Shown piece after piece: positions 22,845-29,120 of a DNA stretch of 29,120 nt. Each line of letters starts with the position of its first letter. The first letter of the stretch is position 1. Below the pieces are notes generated by a model. The model saw only the letters and a program-made list of their open reading frames with translations, was not told where the DNA came from and searched no databases. The translations under genes and the position numbers were made by a program. Source of the DNA: CAVDHB01 sp963608705 (GTDB lineage Bacteria; Bacteroidota; Bacteroidia; Bacteroidales; Bacteroidaceae); NCBI GenBank assembly GCA_963608705.1, contig CAVDHB010000013.1, forward strand, positions 1-29,120, written 5' to 3'.

Positions 22845-25220
22845 ATGAAAAGGAAACAGATTACACTGAGTCTTCTCTGTGGATTACTTCTTTGGCCTTC
22901 TGCTGTGATGGCCAAGGATTTCCATATAAGCGGGGGTAAAGCCACTTTGGCTATTGGACAAGCGGAGAAAGAAGTGACCCAAACGGCTCTTTCTATGCTG
23001 AAAGGCGATTGGAAGGCTGTCTTTGGTACTGATTTGCAGACTCACGGGACGAAAGGAGACATTTTGGCTGGTGTCTACACAGACCCGGTATTTAAGCACT
23101 GTGGTGTGAAGCTCTCCTCACTCAAAGGGAAACATGAGGCGTTTCTGATGGCGGTCAATGCCAAAGGACAGCTGATTATAGCCGGAAGTGATGCGCATGG
23201 AGCGGCCTACGGATTGCTGGAACTCTCACGCCATATTGGAGTGTCGCCTTGGGAATGGTGGGCGGACGCTACGCCAAGACACCAAGACAGTTTCACCTTG
23301 TCTGAAAACTTCAAGACTTTCCAGCAACCCGATGTGGCCTACCGTGGCATCTTTATCAACGACGAGGACTGGGGACTGATGCCTTGGAGTTACAAGAATC
23401 ATGACCCGAACAAAAGAGGCATCGTCGGACCTAAAACTACAGCCCGTATCTTTGAGCTGTTGCTGCGTCTGCGCGCTAACACCTACTGGCCCCCTATGCA
23501 CGAATGTACTCACCCTTTCTTCTTGACCAAAGGCAACCGGGAGGTGGCGAAGAAATATGGTATTTATATGGGCGGTTCCCATTGTGAGCCGATGGCCAGC
23601 AGTACAGCTGGGGAATGGCGGATACGTGGCAACGGTGACTATGATTATGTACACAACAGTCAAAATGTCTATAAATTCTGGGAAGACCGGGTGAAAGACG
23701 TGGCTGGACAGGAGGTATTCTATACCGTAGGGATGCGAGGCGTGCATGACGGTGCCATGAATGGAGCGAAGACGGTGGAAGAGCAGAAAAATGTGCTTAC
23801 GCAGGTGTTGAAAGACCAGCGTGCGATTCTTGCCAAATACGTGAACAAAGACGTAACCAAAGTGCCGCAGGTTTTTATACCTTATAAAGAAGTGCTGAAT
23901 GTCTACAATGCCGGATTGCAAGTGCCGGAGGATATTACGCTGATGTGGTGTGATGACAATTACGGATATATTCGTCATTTCCCCACGGCCAAGGAACGGG
24001 TGAGAAAAGGCGGAAACGGACTTTATTATCACATCTCTTACTGGGGGCGACCTCACGACTATCTGTGGTTAGGCACGTTCAGCCCTTCCTTGTTGTATGA
24101 GCAGATGAAGAAAGCCTATGACGGCGGCATCCAGAAAGCGTGGATATTGAATGTAGGCGACATCAAGCCCTCAGAATATCAGATTGAATTGTTCATGGAT
24201 ATGGCATGGAACATAGATAAGGTGTCGAAAGAAGGATTGAAAGCGCATCTCAACCATTTCCTGACTCGAGAGTTCGGACAGGTGGGCAACGACTTGACTC
24301 CGTTGATGCAGGAATACTACAGACTGATGTATGTGGCTCGTCCCGAGTTCCTCGGGCATACCCGCACAGAGGAAAGGGATCCGCAATATAAGATTGTGAG
24401 TGATATGCCGTGGAGTGAGACGTTTATCCGCACTCGTTTGCAGGATTACAAACAACTGACAGAAAAGGTATCGGCATTGGCGGCGGGAATACCCGAAGAC
24501 CGTAAGGATGCATTCTATCAGTTGGTGGAATATCCCGTATTGGCTGCCGGGGCGATGAATGACAAGATGCTGACAGCGCAATTGGCACGCCATGGGAAAG
24601 CGGACTTCGAGGATGCCGACCATGCTTTCAACCGTATTGTGGAACTGACGAACCGATATAATAAAGGTATACACAACAAGGGTAAATGGAATTTCATGAT
24701 GGACTACCGTCCTCGTGAATTGCCAGTGTTTGAGGCTGTGGTAAGAAAGAACAGCCGCACACCACTTCCTGTAGAGACAGCTCCTTTATATAAATGGAAC
24801 GGTGCGGAGTTTGCGGGGAAACAAGCTGTTCTTCCTTGGGAAGGTTTAGGCTATGAGGGAAAAGCCGCCGAGATACTGAAAGGGAAGACCGCTCAGTATC
24901 CGCTGGAAACGGTGGACGGTGATTCTCTCACCGTGGAAGTTCGTCTGCTTCCTTCCCATCCGATGGATGAAAGCGGAAAGCTCCGTTTTGAAATCTGGAT
25001 GGACAACGGTCAGCCTGTGACTGTCTCCTACGAGACCCAAGGCCGGAGCGAGGAATGGAAACTGAATGTGCTGCGCAACCAGGCCATTCGCCGGGTGTCA
25101 TTACCCCTTGCAAAGAGCCTGAAGAACCATACCTTATATATAAAGGCGTTGGACAACGGCGTAGTAGTAGACCAGGTGCGTGTTTATGCGAACACCGCTT
25201 TCAGCACTTCGAAAGAATGA
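22845..25220 (+). CDS. GH115-family xylan alpha-1,2-glucuronidase
   Basis: 791 residues with a signal peptide (LLCGLLLWPSAVMAK). GH115-like features are the N-terminal domain (FLMAVNAKGQLIIAGSDAHGAAYGLLELSRHIGVSPW), the core (RGIFINDEDWGLMPWSYKNHDP, LRANTYWPPMHECT, YTVGMRGVHDGAM, WILNVGDIKPSEYQIE) and the family-typical C-terminal domain with LPSHPMDESGKLRFEIW. Members cut 4-O-methyl-glucuronic acid from xylan. Together with the two esterases it suggests stripping of acetyl and glucuronosyl side groups. No SusC/SusD genes lie nearby. It ends inside the recO gene on the other strand (37-bp overlap). I have not placed the catalytic glutamates. Confidence 0.9.
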   Translation: MKRKQITLSLLCGLLLWPSAVMAKDFHISGGKATLAIGQAEKEVTQTALSMLKGDWKAVFGTDLQTHGTKGDILAGVYTDPVFKHCGVKLSSLKGKHEAFLMAVNAKGQLIIAGSDAHGAAYGLLELSRHIGVSPWEWWADATPRHQDSFTLSENFKTFQQPDVAYRGIFINDEDWGLMPWSYKNHDPNKRGIVGPKTTARIFELLLRLRANTYWPPMHECTHPFFLTKGNREVAKKYGIYMGGSHCEPMASSTAGEWRIRGNGDYDYVHNSQNVYKFWEDRVKDVAGQEVFYTVGMRGVHDGAMNGAKTVEEQKNVLTQVLKDQRAILAKYVNKDVTKVPQVFIPYKEVLNVYNAGLQVPEDITLMWCDDNYGYIRHFPTAKERVRKGGNGLYYHISYWGRPHDYLWLGTFSPSLLYEQMKKAYDGGIQKAWILNVGDIKPSEYQIELFMDMAWNIDKVSKEGLKAHLNHFLTREFGQVGNDLTPLMQEYYRLMYVARPEFLGHTRTEERDPQYKIVSDMPWSETFIRTRLQDYKQLTEKVSALAAGIPEDRKDAFYQLVEYPVLAAGAMNDKMLTAQLARHGKADFEDADHAFNRIVELTNRYNKGIHNKGKWNFMMDYRPRELPVFEAVVRKNSRTPLPVETAPLYKWNGAEFAGKQAVLPWEGLGYEGKAAEILKGKTAQYPLETVDGDSLTVEVRLLPSHPMDESGKLRFEIWMDNGQPVTVSYETQGRSEEWKLNVLRNQAIRRVSLPLAKSLKNHTLYIKALDNGVVVDQVRVYANTAFSTSKE

Positions 25221-25912
25221 AGTACCGGGAAGTCGGGGATATGCAGCCGGTAGTACTCCAACAGTACTTCCAGTATTCTTCCCCGCTGTGCGTGTGTGAA
25301 GCGGAAATGACGCATCGTGTCGAAATTCATGTCCATCAAAGGTACTATGAACCTTGCCTCTGAAGCGGAAAGCACCTGTCCTTCCGCGGGAACGGCCACA
25401 GAGGAGAAACAGCCGTTCTGCAAGTCAAAGGTGAATCCCTTGCGGAAATCCGTCAGGTTGGGATAGAAACCGATGAACATGGAAAGGCGCAGCAAGAACA
25501 CTAAATGGAAATTGGCGTAATTGCCCTCACAAGTATCCAGCCACTCTAACGCAGTTTGTATGAACTCGTAGAGTGGCTCGTTTTTTCCCTCCCGTCGAAT
25601 GGCATGGCTCAAGAACTCCGCCAAGAACAAGGCGATGGTCACTTTATACGTGTTGAGCAGCAAGTCTGTGTAAGGTACGGCAATACGTACGTCTTTGAAA
25701 TAATGTAGTTTTGCCTTCGGACGTATGTCTGCGTCAAAGGCGAGCTGTGTTAAGGGCTGCAACAATACCTGTGTGGCCGACTTCCTTTTTCCCGAGGGTA
25801 TTCGCACGAGAAAAGAAAGACATCCGTAAGACCGTGTATAGATGTCCGCAATAACGGAACGGTCTCCATATTTAACGGTCCTCAAAACGATTCCTTCTGT
25901 TTTTATATACAT
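25184..25912 (-). CDS. recO: DNA repair protein RecO
   Basis: 242 residues. The N-terminal OB-fold (GIVLRTVKYGDRSVIADIYTRSYGCLSFLVRIPSGKRKSATQVLLQPL) is characteristic, followed by an all-helical part (TYKVTIALFLAEFLSHAIRREGKNEPLYEFIQTALEWL). No four-cysteine zinc cluster is seen. RecO loads RecA on SSB-coated DNA together with RecR. Its last 37 bp overlap the 3' end of the GH115 gene on the plus strand. The -7 box is at 25963-25956. Confidence 0.95.
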   Translation of the reverse strand: MYIKTEGIVLRTVKYGDRSVIADIYTRSYGCLSFLVRIPSGKRKSATQVLLQPLTQLAFDADIRPKAKLHYFKDVRIAVPYTDLLLNTYKVTIALFLAEFLSHAIRREGKNEPLYEFIQTALEWLDTCEGNYANFHLVFLLRLSMFIGFYPNLTDFRKGFTFDLQNGCFSSVAVPAEGQVLSASEARFIVPLMDMNFDTMRHFRFTHAQRGRILEVLLEYYRLHIPDFPVLHSFEVLKAVFA

Positions 25913-25955
25913 TCTATTGTCTTGTTTAGAGAGTCTTATATGCCATTTTCCCTCA

Positions 25956-25963
25956 CAAAATTA
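25956..25963 (-). promoter_or_regulatory. -7 box of recO
   Basis: TAATTTTG on the minus strand (CAAAATTA on plus), 43 bp before the ATG at 25912. No clear -33 partner. Confidence 0.5.
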
Positions 25964-26035
25964 CGAAAAAGAGGGCGTAAAACCGTCTTACACCCCCTAA
26001 ATAAGCACTTACCTTTCATTTTTTCCCCATTTTTC

Positions 26036-26066
26036 TTTGTGGGTAATGAAAAAAGGCGTACCTTTG
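26036..26066 (+). promoter_or_regulatory. Promoter for tRNA-Glu and rpsT
   Basis: -33 TTTG (26036-26039), 19-bp spacer, -7 TACCTTTG (26059-26066). This is the best match to the full Bacteroidetes promoter in the window. Transcription should start just upstream of the tRNA. No further -7 box is seen before rpsT. Confidence 0.85.
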
Positions 26067-26104
26067 CAACCGCAAATCAGAAACATACACTGAAATGTGG
26101 TAAT

Positions 26105-26176
26105 GGTCCCTTCGTCTATCGGTTAGGACGAGAGATTTTCATTCTCTAAAGAGCAGTTCGATTCTGCTAGGGACTA
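26105..26176 (+). tRNA. tRNA-Glu (anticodon TTC)
   Basis: A complete cloverleaf can be drawn: acceptor GGTCCCT/AGGGACT (first pair G-U), a D arm, anticodon stem AGAGA/TCTCT with loop TTTTCAT (anticodon TTC, 26138-26140), and T stem AGCAG/CTGCT with loop TTCGATT. CCA is not encoded (ACA follows). It shares its promoter with rpsT, whose ATG lies 32 nt downstream. Confidence 0.96.
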
Positions 26177-26207
26177 CAAGTAGAACAATAAATCAGAATA
26201 GATCGAA

Positions 26208-26462
26208 ATGGCAAATCATAAGTCAGCACTCAAGAAAATTAGAAAGGACGAGCAAAGAAGACTTAAAAACAGATATTACGCAAAGACAATGCGTAACGCT
26301 GTACGTAAGTTGCGTGCCACTACAGACAAAGCTGAGGCCGTAGCTATGTATCCGAAAGTTCAGGCTTTGGTAGATAAGTTGGTGAAGACTAATCTTATCC
26401 ATAAGAACAAAGCTGCCAACTTGAAGTCTAAGATGTCCCTCTACATCGCTAAATTGGCATAA
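26208..26462 (+). CDS. rpsT: 30S ribosomal protein S20
   Basis: 84 residues; MANHKSALKKIRKDEQRRLKN, the basic helices, and the C-terminal HKNKAANLKSKMSLYIAKLA are diagnostic for S20, which binds 16S rRNA early in small-subunit assembly. It starts 32 nt after the tRNA-Glu end, so its mRNA 5' end is probably produced by tRNA processing. It is followed by a terminator at 26489-26519. Confidence 0.97.
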   Translation: MANHKSALKKIRKDEQRRLKNRYYAKTMRNAVRKLRATTDKAEAVAMYPKVQALVDKLVKTNLIHKNKAANLKSKMSLYIAKLA

Positions 26463-26488
26463 ATTCCACACACTTTTTCATAACGGGG

Positions 26489-26519
26489 AGGCTGCAGTCG
26501 AAAGATTGTAGCCTTTTTC
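26489..26519 (+). terminator. Intrinsic terminator after rpsT
   Basis: 11-bp stem with two G-U pairs (26489-26499 with 26504-26514), GAAA tetraloop, then a T-run to 26519. It lies 27 bp after the rpsT stop. Confidence 0.9.
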
Positions 26520-26595
26520 TTTTGCCTATATCCGCACGGAAAGCCGCTATGGCTTAATTTTTGTAAGCGGGAGCCTGTTATATGGCAGGAAATTC

Positions 26596-26603
26596 GTATC
26601 TTT
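26596..26603 (+). promoter_or_regulatory. -7 box (TATCTTTG) of gyrB
   Basis: Exact consensus match, 57 bp before the ATG at 26661. No clear -33 TTTG at normal spacing. Confidence 0.75.
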
Positions 26604-26660
26604 GTAGCTGTGTTTAACGCCTTCCAAAGAAAGCGGTAGACACGGAAAATTTCTACTCAA

Positions 26661-28631
26661 ATGGCAGATAATATCGAAAAGAATCAAACAGAAGGAGGAT
26701 ATTCCGCCAGTAACATTCAAGTGCTGGAAGGATTGGAGGCTGTACGTAAACGTCCGGCCATGTATATCGGTGATGTAGGTGAAAAGGGCTTGCATCATTT
26801 GGTTTATGAGGTGGTGGATAACTCCATCGACGAGGCGATGGCTGGTTTCTGTACACATATTGAAGTATGGATAAACGAGGACAATTCCATCACTGTGCAG
26901 GATAACGGACGTGGTATCCCGGTGGATATGCATCCGAAGGAACACAAGTCCGCCTTGGAGGTGGTAATGACCGTGCTTCATGCAGGTGGAAAGTTCGACA
27001 AAGGCTCCTATAAAGTATCCGGTGGTTTGCATGGAGTGGGTGTGTCTTGTGTGAACGCACTTTCGACCCACATGAAAACTCAAGTATACCGCAACGGCAA
27101 AATCTACCAGCAGGAATATGCTTGTGGAAAACCGTTGTATGACGTAAAAGAAGTAGGTACTTCTGAGTTGAGAGGAACCCGCCAGCAGTTCTGGCCGGAT
27201 GCTTCCATATTCAACACCACGGAGTACCAATTCGATATCCTGTCCAAACGTCTCCGTGACTTGGCGTTCCTGAACAAGGGCATCACCATTACCCTCACGG
27301 ATATGCGGGAGAAAGACGAGGAAGGAAAACCCAAGAGCGAGGTGTACCACGCAAAGAACGGACTGCGGGAGTTCGTGCGTTACATCAATGCCGGACGTAC
27401 ACCGTTGTTTGATGACGTGATAGACCTTGACACTGAGAAGCAGGGGGTTCCCATTGAGGTGGCTATCATGTACAATACAGGCTACAATGAGACATTACGC
27501 ACGTTTGTGAACAATATCAACACCATTGAGGGCGGTACCCACGTGGCCGGTTTCCGTATGGCATTGACTCGTACGCTGAAGAAATATGCGGAAGAGCATT
27601 GCGCAAAAGATGTGGAGAAAGCCAAAGTGGAAGTGTCTGGTGAAGATTTCCGGGAAGGACTGGTAGCCGTGATTTCCATCAAGGTGGCAGAGCCGCAGTT
27701 TGAAGGTCAGACGAAGACGAAGTTAGGTAATAACGAGGTCTTAGGTGCCGTGCAACAGGCTGTGGGAGAGGCTCTTCAAAACTATTTGGAAGAACATCCC
27801 GAAGAGGCGAAACTGATTGTAAAGAAGGTGTTGATTGCCGCCACTGCGCGTGTGGCTGCACGCAAGGCGCGTGAAAGTGTGCTGCGCAAGACTCCGATGG
27901 GTGGAGGCGGACTTCCAGGTAAATTGGCGGATTGTGCGGACAAAGACCCGGAGAAATGCGAGTTGTTCCTTGTCGAGGGTGACTCCGCAGGCGGTTCGGC
28001 TAAACAAGGAAGAGACCGTGCCACACAAGCCATCCTGCCGCTTCGAGGAAAGATTTTGAACGTGGAGAAAGCCATGTGGCACAAGGCGTTCGAGAGTGAG
28101 GAAGTGAACAATATCATTCAGGCACTGGGCATCCGCTTCGGTGTGGACGGAGAAGACAGCAAAGAGGCGAACATTGAGAAACTGCGTTATAACAAGGTGA
28201 TTATCATGACCGATGCCGATGTGGACGGCTCGCATATCGATACGTTGATTATGACATTGTTCTACCGCTATATGCCAAAGCTGATAGAAGAAGGACACGT
28301 GTACATCGCCACACCGCCTCTTTATCGTTGCAAGAAAGGGAAAGTGGAAGAATACTGCTATACGGACGTGGATCGTCAGCGTTTCCTGGACAAATACAGC
28401 GACGGAACGGAAAGCGGTACCACCATCCAGCGTTACAAAGGTTTGGGTGAGATGAGTCCGACACAGTTGTGGGAAACCACTATGGATCCCGATACACGTC
28501 TGCTGAAGCAGGTGACTATCGAGAATGCGGAAGATGCCAACTATATCTTCTCCATGCTGATGGGGGATGATGTGGCTCCTCGTAGAGAGTTTATTGAAAA
28601 GAACGCCACTTACGCCAATATCGACGCATAA
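26661..28631 (+). CDS. gyrB: DNA gyrase subunit B
   Basis: 656 residues. The GHKL ATPase domain has EVVDNSIDEAMAG, DNGRGIPVD and the lid region GGKFDKGSYKVSGGLHGVGVSCVNALS. The transducer follows, then the Toprim domain with EGDSAGG (E439), PLRGKILNVEKA and TDADVDGSHI (D518/D520/D522). The C-terminal end has QRYKGLGEM. Length fits GyrB without the extra insert of some gammaproteobacteria. It supplies the ATPase and metal-binding part of gyrase and is a target of aminocoumarins. It has its own promoter and terminator and appears intact. Confidence 0.98.
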   Translation: MADNIEKNQTEGGYSASNIQVLEGLEAVRKRPAMYIGDVGEKGLHHLVYEVVDNSIDEAMAGFCTHIEVWINEDNSITVQDNGRGIPVDMHPKEHKSALEVVMTVLHAGGKFDKGSYKVSGGLHGVGVSCVNALSTHMKTQVYRNGKIYQQEYACGKPLYDVKEVGTSELRGTRQQFWPDASIFNTTEYQFDILSKRLRDLAFLNKGITITLTDMREKDEEGKPKSEVYHAKNGLREFVRYINAGRTPLFDDVIDLDTEKQGVPIEVAIMYNTGYNETLRTFVNNINTIEGGTHVAGFRMALTRTLKKYAEEHCAKDVEKAKVEVSGEDFREGLVAVISIKVAEPQFEGQTKTKLGNNEVLGAVQQAVGEALQNYLEEHPEEAKLIVKKVLIAATARVAARKARESVLRKTPMGGGGLPGKLADCADKDPEKCELFLVEGDSAGGSAKQGRDRATQAILPLRGKILNVEKAMWHKAFESEEVNNIIQALGIRFGVDGEDSKEANIEKLRYNKVIIMTDADVDGSHIDTLIMTLFYRYMPKLIEEGHVYIATPPLYRCKKGKVEEYCYTDVDRQRFLDKYSDGTESGTTIQRYKGLGEMSPTQLWETTMDPDTRLLKQVTIENAEDANYIFSMLMGDDVAPRREFIEKNATYANIDA

Positions 28632-28656
28632 GTAATTGATAAGAATACATACAAGG

Positions 28657-28692
28657 CTTGCGACTGCTTTTAAAGGCAGTCGCAAGTTTTTT
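28657..28692 (+). terminator. Intrinsic terminator after gyrB
   Basis: 11-bp perfect stem (28657-28667 with 28676-28686), 8-nt loop, six Ts. It lies 25 bp after the gyrB stop. Confidence 0.95.
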
Positions 28693-28696
28693 GTCG

Positions 28697-28774
28697 TAAA
28701 AGTTTAAATGATTATCCGCTATCGTACCACCAATAAACAGTGGTACAATGGCGGATAATTCTAAAAGTTTAAAT
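28697..28774. repeat. Hairpin element flanked by 13-bp direct repeats
   Basis: A long imperfect inverted repeat pairs ATTATCCGC (28711-28719) with GCGGATAAT (28751-28759), and inside it GTACCAC (28724-28730) with GTGGTAC (28740-28746), with a 9-nt loop. The direct repeats TAAAAGTTTAAAT lie on both sides (28697-28709 and 28762-28774). This is the shape of a small non-autonomous mobile or REP-type element; no transposase is visible. Confidence 0.7.
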
Positions 28775-28818
28775 CACTTTATAATCCGACTGCATTATTA
28801 ACTATAGTCATTCAAAAG

Positions 28819-29120
28819 CTATTTGAGGGCAGACTGTACGTCTTCGGGAGCAAGACCTGTAGCCTGTATTATCTGTTCTGAAGAGAATCCCATCTTCCAT
28901 AATTGACGTGCCAACATCATTCTTTCCTCTTTACGTCCTTCTTCACGCCCCTTTTCAAGTCCTTCTTTACGTCCCTTCTCAAGCCCTTTTTCAAGTCCCT
29001 TCTCAAGTCCTTCTTTACGTCCTTTTTCAAGTCCTTCGGCAAGTCCTTTGGCTCGACCGGACTTTTGTCCTTTCAGCCATTGAGTCTCCATGGTGCTGAA
29101 CCAGTCGCGGTAGGCTTTCA
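28819..29120 (-). CDS. 3' end of an Rpn/PDDEXK-transposase-type gene, cut by the window edge
   Basis: The frame is open to the window end. The residues before the in-frame ATG at 29091 read KAYRDWFST, so the real start lies outside. The visible 100 residues hold a repetitive charged segment built from four-residue units (GLEKGRKEGLEKGLEKG) and a terminal helix-turn-helix-like end (MMLARQLWKMGFSSEQIIQATGL). This tail is typical of Rpn-type recombination-promoting nucleases, annotated as PDDEXK-family transposases in Bacteroides. The nuclease core is not visible, so the call is moderately sure. Confidence 0.68.
   Translation of the reverse strand, partial: KAYRDWFSTMETQWLKGQKSGRAKGLAEGLEKGRKEGLEKGLEKGLEKGRKEGLEKGREEGRKEERMMLARQLWKMGFSSEQIIQATGLAPEDVQSALK

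Noticed and set aside
26105..26176. tRNA-Glu as attachment site for an integrated element
   Set aside because: No integrase and no duplicated tRNA 3' end was found in the window; flanking genes are core.
1..29120. CRISPR array
   Set aside because: No regularly spaced repeat-spacer pattern or cas gene was seen; the repeats present are hairpins or gene-internal.

Overview
The window looks like a chromosomal segment of a Bacteroidales bacterium (Bacteroidaceae or Prevotellaceae; the genus cannot be fixed by eye). Three things point there. Most transcription units start with the Bacteroidetes -7 box TAnnTTTG, Shine-Dalgarno sequences are mostly weak, and the core gene products (GyrB, RNase Y, ZapA, OmpA, a BT0820-type phosphatase) have a Bacteroidales character. 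The order recO / tRNA-Glu / rpsT / gyrB also fits.

Left part, about 1-15760, is a defence island. On the minus strand lies a type I restriction-modification operon, hsdR (7130-4431), hsdM (4426-2996), a DUF1016/PDDEXK nuclease gene (2991-1858) and hsdS (1811-444). A second, inverted hsdS part-gene (1-449) runs tail to tail into hsdS through a 14-bp perfect inverted repeat. This is the layout of a DNA-inversion specificity switch. Next come a pair of palindromic operators around a -7 box, a decayed Fic-protein C-terminus, a DUF6078 gene and a cluster of GGTACTG hairpin repeats. Then follows a complete four-gene SMC-type anti-plasmid operon of the Wadjet family (jetA-jetB-jetC-jetD, 8746-15023), with start/stop overlaps throughout. 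A Phd/RelE-type toxin-antitoxin pair sits just downstream.

Middle part, 15760-20920, is core genome. OmpA and a BT0820-like HAD phosphatase are on the minus strand, facing away from a plus-strand series: an unknown conserved protein, a coiled-coil protein, zapA (division) and rny (RNase Y). A terminator-like hairpin separates zapA from rny, and a very strong terminator follows rny.

Right part, 20990-29120. A three-gene secreted carbohydrate operon (polysaccharide deacetylase, SGNH/rhamnogalacturonan-type acetylesterase, GH115 alpha-glucuronidase) suggests removal of acetyl and glucuronosyl side groups from xylan- or pectin-type glycans. Its last gene overlaps recO tail to tail. Then come a tRNA-Glu and rpsT behind a single promoter, and gyrB with its own promoter and terminator. 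A small hairpin element with flanking direct repeats follows, and last the 3' end of an Rpn/PDDEXK-transposase-type gene cut by the window edge.

The most notable content is the combination of a switchable type I RM locus with a complete Wadjet operon and a TA pair. The unusual non-coding structures are the operator pair at 7278-7328, the repeats at 8558-8645, the hairpin at 19277-19319 and the element at 28697-28774.
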